NCBI RefSeq assembly: GCF_002813455.1
Contig: NZ_PHHE01000001.1
Coordinates: 6,789,001-6,853,000 of the forward strand
DNA length: 64,000 nt
DNA from: Pseudomonas baetica
Lineage (GTDB): Bacteria > Pseudomonadota > Gammaproteobacteria > Pseudomonadales > Pseudomonadaceae
Direction of reading: 5' to 3'
Positions 39,182 to 48,021 of this stretch are shown here, piece by piece. The position numbers were made by a program, and so were the translations under genes. Within the stretch, counting starts at the first letter, position 1. Every line of letters begins with the position of its first letter. The notes below the pieces were generated by a model, which was given only the letters and a program-made list of their open reading frames with translations, was not told where the DNA came from and ran no database searches.

Positions 39182-40147
39182 TTGAAAGTGTTAATCGCTC
39201 GATCGATGACCCTGGCAGTGGTGCTGCTGGCCCTCGTGCTCGGCTGGTTTGCCTGGGAGCATTACACCCGTGCACCGTGGACTCGAGACGCTCGGATCAG
39301 GGCGGATGTGGTGACGCTGTCGGCGGATGTTTCGGGGCGCATCGTCAGCCTCGCGGTGCAGGACAACCAGCATGTCGACAAGGGCCAGTTGCTGATGGAG
39401 ATCGACCCGGCGCGCTACCAATTGGCGGTAGAGCATTCGCGGCGCTCGGTTGAGGTGGCGAAGGCGACGCTGGGGCAGTCGCAAGCCGCGATCGTTGCCA
39501 GTGAAGCTCTGCTTAAGCAGCGCCAGAGCGAAGAGCGGCGCCGGCGTACGCTCAAGCAGGGGTTTGCGATCTCCGGCGAAGAATGGGAGAAATCCAGTAC
39601 CGACGTGGCTGTGGCTCAGGCGGATCTGTTGCGCAATCAAGCCAACCTCGGACTGGCCGAGGCCAATGTGCAATTGGCGATTGCCGCACTGACCCAGGCT
39701 GAACTGGATCTGCAGCGTACCCGCGTCGAATCCCCGGTCAGTGGCTACGTGACCAATCTGCTGACACGCCAGGGCGATTACGCCGTGGCCGGTGGCGCCT
39801 TGTTGGCACTGGTGGACAGCGATTCGTTCTACGTCAGTGGCTATTTTGAAGAAACCAAGTTGCCGCGCATCGAGGAGGGCGATCGAGTGCGCATTCAATT
39901 GATGAGCGGGGAAACCTTCGGCGGCACGGTACAGAGCATCGCCTTCGCTATTGCTGACCGGGAGAACGCACAGGGCAGTCGACTGCTGGCGAACATCAAC
40001 CCGAGCTACACCTGGGTGAAACTGGCGCAGCGGGTGCCGGTGCGGATCGAGATTGACAAGGACTACGCCGGCAAAAACCGCCTGCGCGCCGGTACAACCG
40101 CCACCGTCAGTGTTCTGGAGGCACAAAAAAGCCCCGCGACCGAATGA
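39182..40147 (+). CDS. HlyD/EmrA-type membrane-fusion protein (AaeA-like)
   Basis: 321 residues. One N-terminal membrane helix (about 8-25) is followed by a lipoyl half (VSLAVQDNQHVDKGQLLMEIDP-like region), a coiled-coil hairpin and RVESPVSGYVTNLLTRQGDY, the second lipoyl half. Without a lipobox it stays anchored in the inner membrane and joins the FUSC permease to an outer channel. It starts at TTG four bases after the DUF1656 stop; an ATG at 39206 would cut into the helix. Confidence 0.88.
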   Translation: MKVLIARSMTLAVVLLALVLGWFAWEHYTRAPWTRDARIRADVVTLSADVSGRIVSLAVQDNQHVDKGQLLMEIDPARYQLAVEHSRRSVEVAKATLGQSQAAIVASEALLKQRQSEERRRRTLKQGFAISGEEWEKSSTDVAVAQADLLRNQANLGLAEANVQLAIAALTQAELDLQRTRVESPVSGYVTNLLTRQGDYAVAGGALLALVDSDSFYVSGYFEETKLPRIEEGDRVRIQLMSGETFGGTVQSIAFAIADRENAQGSRLLANINPSYTWVKLAQRVPVRIEIDKDYAGKNRLRAGTTATVSVLEAQKSPATE

Positions 40148-40160
40148 TACGCGGGGCAAA
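40128..40160 (-). terminator. oprN: Terminator of the mexEF-oprN operon
   Basis: GCCCCGCG and CGCGGGGC pair around 11 bases, and on the minus strand a T run follows. It overlaps the 3' end of the facing adaptor gene, and A/T runs on both sides allow bidirectional action. A second hairpin (TTGGTTGG/CCAACCAA) follows at 40163-40184. Confidence 0.85.
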
Positions 40161-40204
40161 AAATTGGTTGGTTGCGGCCAACCAAAGGAGCTCTTTAACA
40201 ACCT

Positions 40205-41626
40205 TTACTGACTGGCGACCTGCTCCGGTTGCCAGCCACCACCCAGGGCCTTGTAGATTGCGACAACGCCGCGATACAGATCGACTTCGGCCTGGGCCTG
40301 ACTGTCTTCGGCGTTCAACCGTTCACGCTGCGCGTCGAGCAATACGAGGAAGTCCGTGGTGCCTTCGCGATAGCGAATCTCGGCCAGATCGGCAGCCTTG
40401 CGGCTCGATTCACTCTGACGGATCAGCGAGATCAACCGTTGCTGCCGTTTGCCGTAGTCGCTGAAGGCGTTTTCCGACTCTTCCAGTGCCAGCAGCACTT
40501 GTTGCTCGTAGGTCGCCAGCGCGCCCTCGGCGTCCGCATCGGCACCGCGCAAACGCGCCCGCACGCTGCCAAGGTCGAACGCCGCCCAGGTGATGCTCGG
40601 GCCCAGTGCCCAGGCATTGGCTGCCGATGAACCGATCTGCGAACCACGTCCGGCGGTCCAGCCCAGAAAACCACTGAGACTGACCCGAGGGAACAGGTCC
40701 GCTTTGGCCACACCAATACGTGCCGTGGCAGAGGCCAGTTGGCGTTCGGCACTGAGGATGTCCGGCCGACGTTGCAACAGTTCGCCCGGATTACCGATAG
40801 GCAGAGCCTTGGCAATCGCCGGCAAGTCTTTAGGACTCAGGTCCACCGTCAGCTTGTCCGGGCGTTCACCCAGCAGGGTGGCGATGCGGTTTTTCTGCCG
40901 AACCTGCTCTGCCTGCAATTGCGGCACGCTGGCTTCAACCGACGCCAGGCGCGCGTCGGCACGTTCGACATCGAGCTGATCGCCAACGCCGGCATCACGC
41001 AGGCTGATGGTGATCTTGCGCGACTCCTGCTGGTTGTTCAGGTTGGCCACGGCGATCTTCTCGCGCAGTTGCGCACCACGCAGTTGACCGTAAGCGTCCA
41101 CCAGTTCGGCAATCATGGTGACTTGCAGTTGGTAAAGATCAGCTTCGGCGGCCTGCTGGTCGGCGTCGCTGGCTTCCAGATTGCGCTGGATACGGCCAAA
41201 CAAGTCCAGTTCCCAGGCCATGTCCAGACCCAGGTCATAGCGTTCGCTATTGACCCGGTTGGTGGTCTGGCCGGGGATCTGGCCCTTGGCCAGATCACTG
41301 CTGGCGCGGCTGGTGATGGTCGGCATCGCATCGTTGCTGGCGTCGTCGCGGATGGCGCGGGCGGCTTTCCAGCGGGCGAACGCAACACGCAGTTCACGGT
41401 TGCCTTGCAGCGATTGCGTCACCAACTGGCTGAGGGTCGGATCATCAAATTGCTGCCACCAGATGCCTTCGAACTTCGACCGGTCAAAGTTCTTCTGTCC
41501 GTTGGCACCGTCGGTGGCGGTCGTGATGTTGGCCGCCTCCGTCGCTGGGGTCTTGTAGTCGGGGCCGACGGCGCAGGCACTCAGGGCCAGCACCAGCAGA
41601 CTCGGCAGGAAGACTTTCAGACTCAT
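40205..41626 (-). CDS. oprN: Outer-membrane efflux channel OprN (NodT/OprM family)
   Basis: 473 residues. A lipoprotein signal ends LSAC with Cys18, and two OEP repeats provide the periplasmic helical tunnel (ESSRKAADLAEIRYREGTTD is the typical second-repeat helix). It forms the exit duct of the MexEF pump. Its ATG overlaps the mexF stop (ATGA at 41623-41626), so the operon order is mexE, mexF, oprN. Confidence 0.92.
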   Translation of the reverse strand: MSLKVFLPSLLVLALSACAVGPDYKTPATEAANITTATDGANGQKNFDRSKFEGIWWQQFDDPTLSQLVTQSLQGNRELRVAFARWKAARAIRDDASNDAMPTITSRASSDLAKGQIPGQTTNRVNSERYDLGLDMAWELDLFGRIQRNLEASDADQQAAEADLYQLQVTMIAELVDAYGQLRGAQLREKIAVANLNNQQESRKITISLRDAGVGDQLDVERADARLASVEASVPQLQAEQVRQKNRIATLLGERPDKLTVDLSPKDLPAIAKALPIGNPGELLQRRPDILSAERQLASATARIGVAKADLFPRVSLSGFLGWTAGRGSQIGSSAANAWALGPSITWAAFDLGSVRARLRGADADAEGALATYEQQVLLALEESENAFSDYGKRQQRLISLIRQSESSRKAADLAEIRYREGTTDFLVLLDAQRERLNAEDSQAQAEVDLYRGVVAIYKALGGGWQPEQVASQ

Positions 41627-44600
41627 TGTTGCGCCTCCAGTTTCAGGGCTTTTGCCGCTTTGCGGGCTTCACCGCGTTCGACAAAGTTACGGATCAGTAC
41701 GTAGAACACTGGCGTCAACAGCAGACCGAAGAAGGTCACCCCGAGCATCCCGGAGAACACCGCCACACCCATGGCGTGACGCATCTCGGCACCGGCACCG
41801 CTGGAGAACACCAGTGGCACCACACCCATGATGAACGCGAAGGAGGTCATCAGGATCGGCCGCAGACGCAGACGGCAGGCTTCCAGCACCGCAGCGAGCG
41901 GGTCGAGGCCTTCTTCCTGTTTATCCTTGGCGAATTCGACGATCAGAATCGCGTTCTTACACGCAAGCCCCACCAGTACGATCAAACCGATCTGGGTGAA
42001 GATGTTGTTGTCACCGCCCGAGATGATCACTCCGGTGATGGCCGACAGCAGGGTCATCGGTACGATCAGGATTACCGCCAGTGGCAGGCTCCAGCTTTCG
42101 TATTGAGCAGCGAGTACCAGGAACGCCAGCAGTACGCACAGAGGGAACACGAACAGCGCGGTGTTGCCGGACAGAATCTGCTGGTACGTCAGGTCGGTCC
42201 ACTCGTAGGTCATGCCGTTCGGAAGTTCTTCCTTGAGCAGTTTCTCGATGGCTTTTTCCGCCTGGCCGGAGCTGTAGCCGGGGGCTGCTGCACCGTTGAT
42301 TTCTGCGGTGATAAAACCGTTGTAGTGCATGACGCGATCGGGGCCCGAGGTGTCGCTGACCTTGATGAAGGTCGCCAGCGGGATCATTTCGCCTTTGTTG
42401 TTGCGCACTTTCAGCTGGCCGATCTGGTCGGATTCGAGGCGGAACTGTTGCTCGGCCTGAACGTTGACCTGATAGGTACGGCCGAAACGGTTGAAGTCGT
42501 TGGCATACAGCGAACCCAGATAGATCTGCAGGGTGTCGAAGATGTCACTGACGGCCACGCCATGGGTCTTGGCTTTTTCCCGGTCGATAGCGGCATCGAC
42601 CTGCGGCACGTTCACGGTGTAGCTGGTGAACAGGCCGGCCAGTTCCGGTACGTTGTGGCTTTTGTTGATGATGTTCATGGTTTCTTTGTACAGCTCGTCG
42701 TAGCCCAGGTTGCCCCGGTCTTCGATTTGCAGACGGAAACCACCAATGGTGCCCAGCCCTTGTACCGGCGGGGGCGGGAAGATCGCCATGTACGCTTCTT
42801 GAATGTTCGCGTACTGGCCGTTCAGGGCGCCGGCAATCGCACCGGCGGACATGCTCGGATCTTTACGTTCGTCGAACGGTTTCAGGGTCACGAACACGAT
42901 GCCGGCGTTCGGGCTGTTGGTGAAGCCGTTAATCGACAGGCCCGGGAACGCGACGGCACTTTCCACGCCTGGTTGTTTCAGGGCGAGGTCGGACATGCGC
43001 TTGATCACATCTTCGGTGCGATCCAGGCTCGAAGCGTCCGGCAATTGCGCGAAGGCCACCAGGTATTGCTTGTCCTGGCCGGGGACGAAACCGGTCGGGG
43101 TGCTGGAGAAACCGAAGAAGGTCAGTACCATCAGCCCTGCATACAGCAGCAGAGCAATGCCGCTGCTGCGGATAACCCGGCGCACGGTGCCGACGTAGCC
43201 ATGGCTGGCCCGATCAAAGAAGCGGTTGAACGGACGGAACAACCAGCCACCGAAGAGCTTGTCGAGCACCTTGGAGAAGCGGTCTTTTGGCGCGTCATGG
43301 CTTCTCAGCAACACAGCGGCCAGTGCTGGCGACAGAGTCAGCGAGTTGAACGCCGAGATCACCGTCGAGATGGCAATCGTCAGTGCGAACTGCTTGTAGA
43401 ACTGGCCGGTGAGACCGGAAATGAATGCCGCCGGAATAAATACCGCACACAGCACCAGTGCCGTGGCAACGATCGGGCCGGTCACTTCACGCATGGCGCG
43501 CTTGGTGGCTTCGACCGGTGTCAAACCGAGTTCGATGTTCCGTTCGACGTTCTCCACCACCACGATGGCGTCGTCCACCACAATACCGATGGCCAACACC
43601 AGGCCGAACAGTGACAAGGCGTTGAGCGAGAAGCCGAACAGGTGCATGACTGCAAACGTACCGATCAACGATACCGGCACCGCCACCAATGGAATGATCG
43701 AGGCACGCCAGGTCTGCAGGAACAGGATCACCACCAGCACCACGAGGATCAAGGCTTCGAAGAGGGTGTGAACCACTGCCTCGATCGAGCCGCGTACAAA
43801 GATCGTCGGGTCATAGACGATGCTGTAGTCCATGCCTTGCGGGAAGCCTTTCTTCAACTCGTCCATCTTCGCCCGGACTTCGTTCGAGATGTCGATGGCG
43901 TTGGAGCCTGGACGCTGGAAGATCGGGATCGCTACAGCGGGCTGGTTGTTCAGTAACGAGCGCAGGGCGTATTGACTGGAGCCCAGTTCAACGCGAGCAA
44001 TGTCTTTGAGGCGAGTGATTTCACCGTTGTCGCCTGCGCGAATGATGATGTTCTCGAACTCTTCCTCGGTAACCAGACGCCCCTGAGTGTTGACCGACAG
44101 CTGGAAGCTCTGGGCATTCGGGGCAGGGGGCGCACCGAGTTGGCCGGCAGCGACTTGACGGTTCTGTTCACGAATCGCGGTGACCACATCAGTGGCGGTC
44201 AGGTTGCGCGAAGCGGTCTTGTTCGGGTCGAGCCAGACACGCAGCGAGTAGTCGCCCATGCCGAACAGCTGCACGTCACCGACACCGCCCAGACGAGCGA
44301 GCTCATCCTTGATGTTGAGGATCGCGTAGTTGGACAAGTACAGCATGTCGTAGCGCTTGTCCGGCGAGGTCAAGTGCACAACCATGGTCAGGTCGGGAGA
44401 AGCCTTGTCGACAGTGATACCGATGCGCGTCACTTCTTCTGGAAGCTTCGGCTCGGTACGGGTCACCCGGTTTTGCACCTGCACCTGCGCGTTGTCCAGG
44501 TCAGTGCCCAGCGCGAAGGTGATGGTCAGGGTGATCTTGCCGTCAGCGGTGGATTGCGAGGACATGTACAGCATGTTCTCGACGCCGGTGATGGCTTGCT

Positions 44601-44802
44601 CCAGCGGAGCGGCCACGGTTTCACCGATGACTTTAGGGTTGGCACCCGGGAAGTTGGCTCGTACCACCACGGTCGGTGGCACGACTTCCGGGTATTCACT
44701 GATCGGCAGCTGGAACAGCGAGATTGCACCGGCGATCAGGATCAGCAGCGACAGCACCGCTGCGAAGATCGGCCGTGAAATGAAGAATTGGGAAAAATTC
44801 AT
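41623..44802 (-). CDS. mexF: RND efflux permease MexF
   Basis: 1059 residues, closely resembling MexF from its first line (FFISRPIFAAVLSLLILIAG) through NRVTRTEPKLPEEVTRIG, and with the proton-relay pair in GIVVDDAIVVVENVERN. In P. aeruginosa MexEF-OprN exports chloramphenicol, fluoroquinolones, trimethoprim and quorum-sensing precursors; the same class is expected here. It follows mexE by 15 bases. Confidence 0.95.
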   Translation of the reverse strand: MNFSQFFISRPIFAAVLSLLILIAGAISLFQLPISEYPEVVPPTVVVRANFPGANPKVIGETVAAPLEQAITGVENMLYMSSQSTADGKITLTITFALGTDLDNAQVQVQNRVTRTEPKLPEEVTRIGITVDKASPDLTMVVHLTSPDKRYDMLYLSNYAILNIKDELARLGGVGDVQLFGMGDYSLRVWLDPNKTASRNLTATDVVTAIREQNRQVAAGQLGAPPAPNAQSFQLSVNTQGRLVTEEEFENIIIRAGDNGEITRLKDIARVELGSSQYALRSLLNNQPAVAIPIFQRPGSNAIDISNEVRAKMDELKKGFPQGMDYSIVYDPTIFVRGSIEAVVHTLFEALILVVLVVILFLQTWRASIIPLVAVPVSLIGTFAVMHLFGFSLNALSLFGLVLAIGIVVDDAIVVVENVERNIELGLTPVEATKRAMREVTGPIVATALVLCAVFIPAAFISGLTGQFYKQFALTIAISTVISAFNSLTLSPALAAVLLRSHDAPKDRFSKVLDKLFGGWLFRPFNRFFDRASHGYVGTVRRVIRSSGIALLLYAGLMVLTFFGFSSTPTGFVPGQDKQYLVAFAQLPDASSLDRTEDVIKRMSDLALKQPGVESAVAFPGLSINGFTNSPNAGIVFVTLKPFDERKDPSMSAGAIAGALNGQYANIQEAYMAIFPPPPVQGLGTIGGFRLQIEDRGNLGYDELYKETMNIINKSHNVPELAGLFTSYTVNVPQVDAAIDREKAKTHGVAVSDIFDTLQIYLGSLYANDFNRFGRTYQVNVQAEQQFRLESDQIGQLKVRNNKGEMIPLATFIKVSDTSGPDRVMHYNGFITAEINGAAAPGYSSGQAEKAIEKLLKEELPNGMTYEWTDLTYQQILSGNTALFVFPLCVLLAFLVLAAQYESWSLPLAVILIVPMTLLSAITGVIISGGDNNIFTQIGLIVLVGLACKNAILIVEFAKDKQEEGLDPLAAVLEACRLRLRPILMTSFAFIMGVVPLVFSSGAGAEMRHAMGVAVFSGMLGVTFFGLLLTPVFYVLIRNFVERGEARKAAKALKLEAQQ

Positions 44803-44817
44803 CGGAGTTGTCGTCCC

Positions 44818-46071
44818 TTAACCGCGTGGGGGCGTAGCAGCCAGCTTCACAACCGCACCGGACGCACCTTTGGCGGGGGCGACTTTGGGCAGGTTGCTGG
44901 CTTCCAGCGCTTGACGTTGTTGAGCGAGAGCCGCGATGGTTTGTTCGCTGGCCATCGGCACCACTTCAGGGGTGACCGGTGAGCCAGGACGAACCCGTTG
45001 CAGACCCTTGACGATGATCGTGTCGTCCTTGTTCAGGCCGGTGCGCACGATGCGCAGGCCTTCGATCTTCGGACCGAGTTCGACGGGGCGATAAGCGGTT
45101 TTGTTGTCTGCGTCCATCACCAGCACGAACTTCTTGCCCAAGTCGGTACCGACGGCTTCGTCATTGATCAGCATGGCGTTGTAGGTGCCGCTGCCGACCA
45201 GTTTCAGCCGTGCGTACAGACCCGGTGTGTAGGTGCCATCGCTGTTGTCGAACACCGCGCGACCACGGATGGTGCCGGTTTTCGGGTTGACCTGGTTGTC
45301 GACGAAGTTCATCTGGCCCAGGTGCGTGTTACCGTCTTCATTGGACAGCCCCATGTACACCGGGGTTGTAGCGCCGCGCTGACCCTGACGAGCGAGCTGG
45401 GTATATTTGAGGAATACACGTTCGTCAGCGTCGAAGTAGGCGTAGACCTTGTCAGTGGAGACCACGCTGGTGAGCGCGGTGGTGTCGGCGGTCACCAGGT
45501 TGCCGGCGGTGATTTCCGCGCGGCTGACACGGCCGCTGATCGGCGAAGTGACGCGGGTGAAGCTCAGATTCAGTTTGGCCAGATCCAGTTGCGCTTGCAG
45601 GGCGCCCACGGCGGCGCGGGCTTCCTGTGCGGCGCTAGTGCGCGAGTCGGCCAGTTCGGCGGAAATGGCGTTGCTGGCACGCAGACGTTCGCCACGACCG
45701 GCTTCGTTTTCACTGCGAGTGGCGTTGGCGCGCGATTGTGCGACCAGGGCTTCGAGGCGGCGCACCTCAGCCTGGAACGGACGCGGATCGATCTGGAACA
45801 GCAGGTCACCTTTCTTCACCAGCGCGCCTTCAGTGAAGGCCACCTGGTCGATCTGACCGGAGACCCGAGGACGGATTTCAACGGTTTCCGGCGCTTCGAG
45901 GCGCCCGGTAAATTCGTCCCACTCGTTGACCGGTTGTTCGAGCACTTTGGCCACGCTGACTTTCGCAGCGGGCAGGGTGGCGGCAGTCTCCGGAGTCTTG
46001 CCGCAGGCGCTCATCACCAGTACGGCCAACAGGGCCAACGGGAAGCGCAAATGTTTGAGTGACTGTTCCAT
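44818..46071 (-). CDS. mexE: RND periplasmic adaptor MexE
   Basis: 417 residues. The lipobox MSAC gives Cys23; lipoyl halves (FTEGALVKKGDLLFQIDP, VTSPISGRVSRAE), an alpha-hairpin and a barrel domain follow in the usual order. ATG 46071 was chosen over an upstream start 30 codons earlier because it begins the lipoprotein signal. Its upstream region has no mexT-like gene, but carries a perfect 8-base-arm palindrome at 46156-46172, 84 bases before the start, as candidate operator. Confidence 0.93.
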   Translation of the reverse strand: MEQSLKHLRFPLALLAVLVMSACGKTPETAATLPAAKVSVAKVLEQPVNEWDEFTGRLEAPETVEIRPRVSGQIDQVAFTEGALVKKGDLLFQIDPRPFQAEVRRLEALVAQSRANATRSENEAGRGERLRASNAISAELADSRTSAAQEARAAVGALQAQLDLAKLNLSFTRVTSPISGRVSRAEITAGNLVTADTTALTSVVSTDKVYAYFDADERVFLKYTQLARQGQRGATTPVYMGLSNEDGNTHLGQMNFVDNQVNPKTGTIRGRAVFDNSDGTYTPGLYARLKLVGSGTYNAMLINDEAVGTDLGKKFVLVMDADNKTAYRPVELGPKIEGLRIVRTGLNKDDTIIVKGLQRVRPGSPVTPEVVPMASEQTIAALAQQRQALEASNLPKVAPAKGASGAVVKLAATPPRG

Positions 46072-46155
46072 GGATGCATCCGCCAATGTATTGAAGATGG
46101 GCGGATGATGCTCGGCAGGGGTGGTATGGCACGAATCGAATGAAGCAAAGGTAAC

Positions 46156-46172
46156 TATCATTCGGAATGATA
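46156..46172. promoter_or_regulatory. Perfect palindrome upstream of mexE
   Basis: TATCATTC-G-GAATGATA, 8-base arms around one base. It is not the Fur pattern (half-sites inverted) and does not fit the MexT-box as I know it. Likely a dimeric regulator site for mexEF-oprN. Confidence 0.5.
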
Positions 46173-46304
46173 TAAGACCGATGCCAGCCCTCTAGAATGC
46201 GCCTTTCGTTAGGGTGCTATCAATATCCTTAATGAAAGTTTCATGCGTGAGGGCCTGTCGTCACGTGGCGCACCCATAAGAGCGCGCGCCACTTCCAGAA
46301 CGAA

Positions 46305-46436
46305 TCAGAAGTTGTACTTGACGCTCGTCATGATATTGCGCGGTGCGCCGAAAACGCCGTACAGACCGGACTGGCTGAATGACTCGCGATCAAACACATC
46401 GTTCAGGATTGCGGCTATTGCGAGAGAAAACAGGGT
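46305..46436 (-). pseudogene. 3' remnant of a TonB-dependent receptor gene
   Basis: On the minus strand an open stretch encodes about 44 residues ending at TGA 46305-46307: ILNDVFDRESFSQSG, LYGVFGAPRN and a terminal SVKYNF. This is the hallmark C-terminal strand set of TonB-dependent siderophore receptors (N-x-F-D-R/K, G-x-P-R-N, final aromatic). Nothing of the plug or the rest of the barrel is present upstream, where the accessory cassette begins, so the receptor gene was deleted or replaced at this junction. Confidence 0.7.
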
Positions 46437-46551
46437 TGATTTGTGGCAACATGCCATTATTGTTGGCTGCTATTTCTCCTCAATGTCTTCGAGGTCGTCA
46501 AGCGTCTCGCTGCGGTTATCCAATACTCTGATTCATTACAAGGACCGTTAT

Positions 46552-48021
46552 ATGAACCAAGCCGTGAACGAACGGCAGTTTGCCCATCTGTCGCTGGACG
46601 TGGAGGGCATAACCGTTGCTTCCACGAACCTGGAAAACGTATTCAACGCCAGGAAGATTCTGTCCAGCGACGGCAGCTGTATATTCGGCAACCTGCGTTT
46701 GCCTGAATATCAACGACCCTATCGCTGGAGCGAAGAACAGCTCGGACGGTTGCTGGATGATTTACGGGATTTCTTCGGCACCGATGCACCGGGCCACGAT
46801 TTCTACCTCGGCAGCCTCATCCTGCACCAGCAGGGTGGCGACGGCCGTGAGCGGGGCACTCTGAATATCATCGACGGCCAACAGCGCATCACCAGTCTGG
46901 CGTTGCTGCATTGCCTGCAGAAAGGTGACAAGGGTGCACCAGCGTTGGAATTCAACTCGCCAGAAAGCTACCGGCGTATCCAGCACAATCTTCGTTGGCT
47001 AAAGCAGCAGACGTTGCCGCGGATTGACTTTTCACGCATCAACGTAACGCTGGTCGTCACGCGTCGAGAAGACGATGCCTATCGCTTTTTCGAGACTCAG
47101 AACACTTCCGGTGTTCGTCTGGGCGGCGCGGACATCATCAAGGCTTATCATTTGCGCAGCGTGACGGCGGCCACGCAGAATGATTTCGCGCGGACCTGGG
47201 AGCGCCTCGGCGATCTCAAGCCACTGGTAGCAACGTTGATGAAATCCCGGCATTGGCAAAGCTTGCGCTGGCGAGATGTTGCCAGTGATCGTGACCCGCT
47301 GCTCGAACGCAAGCAGATCGTCACGGAGCTCGCCGAGCGAACGCTGGCCAATACCCCCGACATTGCCTATCGGCCCTTGCAGGTGCACCGCGACGCCTGG
47401 GGCAAGGACATGCATAGCGTTCAGCCGGGGTACGCCATGCGACAACCCTTGGGTTGCGGGGTTAACACGATGCATTACGTCGCCTATTTCCATGGTCTGC
47501 GCCAAGCCTTGCTCGATGTCGGTGATGCGCCGCTCAAGGGCTCGTTCGCCTACTACTACAAACGTTTGTCCAGGGACGCGTGCGGCAGCATATTCCTGAG
47601 CAGGGCATACGAATGCGCTGTGCTGATGTACGCCAGCCAGTTCGGTACCGCCCGGTTGCTCGAAGTCAGCCTGTGGATGTTCCGGGTGATCTTTTCGCTG
47701 CGCCTGATCAACGACGTGAGCGTGCGGGAAAGCGGGGTTCAGGCGCACATCAGGGACAATCCATTGATGGACTGGATCGCCAGCAGCCATAGCGAAGATG
47801 AGCTATTGGATTATTTGCGCCGCTATAAATACAAGCCAACCGGCAAGGGACTCGATAAACACAGTATCAAGAAGCGCTTCGTAGAATCGGTTTCCGTCAC
47901 GCTTCACTTGAATCTGCCGTGGCCCGATCCGACCCATGTTGCCGCTGAATACGATGCCGAGCTGTGTGCCGCCATCAAACGCGTCAGCCTTGCTGACATT
48001 GCCCGTCAAGGAGGCAAATGA
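46552..48021 (+). CDS. DUF262 family protein (first of pair)
   Basis: 489 residues. The DUF262 (ParB/Srx-like nucleotide-handling) domain is N-terminal: LPEYQRPYRW at 50-59, FYLGSLIL near 84-91 and the signature IDGQQRITSL at 107-116. A second conserved element, FETQNTSGVRLGGADIIKAY, follows. The C-terminal half is helical and shows no DUF1524/HNH nuclease motif. The frame is open 103 codons upstream through the receptor remnant; ATG 46552 with AAGGA before it was chosen. The next DUF262 gene overlaps by four bases. In GmrSD and SspE systems DUF262 couples NTP hydrolysis to modified-DNA recognition. Here a sensor/regulatory partner role is inferred. Confidence 0.85.
   Translation: MNQAVNERQFAHLSLDVEGITVASTNLENVFNARKILSSDGSCIFGNLRLPEYQRPYRWSEEQLGRLLDDLRDFFGTDAPGHDFYLGSLILHQQGGDGRERGTLNIIDGQQRITSLALLHCLQKGDKGAPALEFNSPESYRRIQHNLRWLKQQTLPRIDFSRINVTLVVTRREDDAYRFFETQNTSGVRLGGADIIKAYHLRSVTAATQNDFARTWERLGDLKPLVATLMKSRHWQSLRWRDVASDRDPLLERKQIVTELAERTLANTPDIAYRPLQVHRDAWGKDMHSVQPGYAMRQPLGCGVNTMHYVAYFHGLRQALLDVGDAPLKGSFAYYYKRLSRDACGSIFLSRAYECAVLMYASQFGTARLLEVSLWMFRVIFSLRLINDVSVRESGVQAHIRDNPLMDWIASSHSEDELLDYLRRYKYKPTGKGLDKHSIKKRFVESVSVTLHLNLPWPDPTHVAAEYDAELCAAIKRVSLADIARQGGK

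Noticed and set aside
41626..43614. 662-codon plus-strand frame antisense to mexF
   Set aside because: GC-rich codon bias keeps the opposite strand open; the translation has no domain and is H/Q/R-rich, while mexF is intact.
46243..46551. N-terminal 103-codon extension of the first DUF262 protein
   Set aside because: That stretch is antisense to the TonB receptor remnant and has no family motif; a good RBS and ATG occur at 46552.
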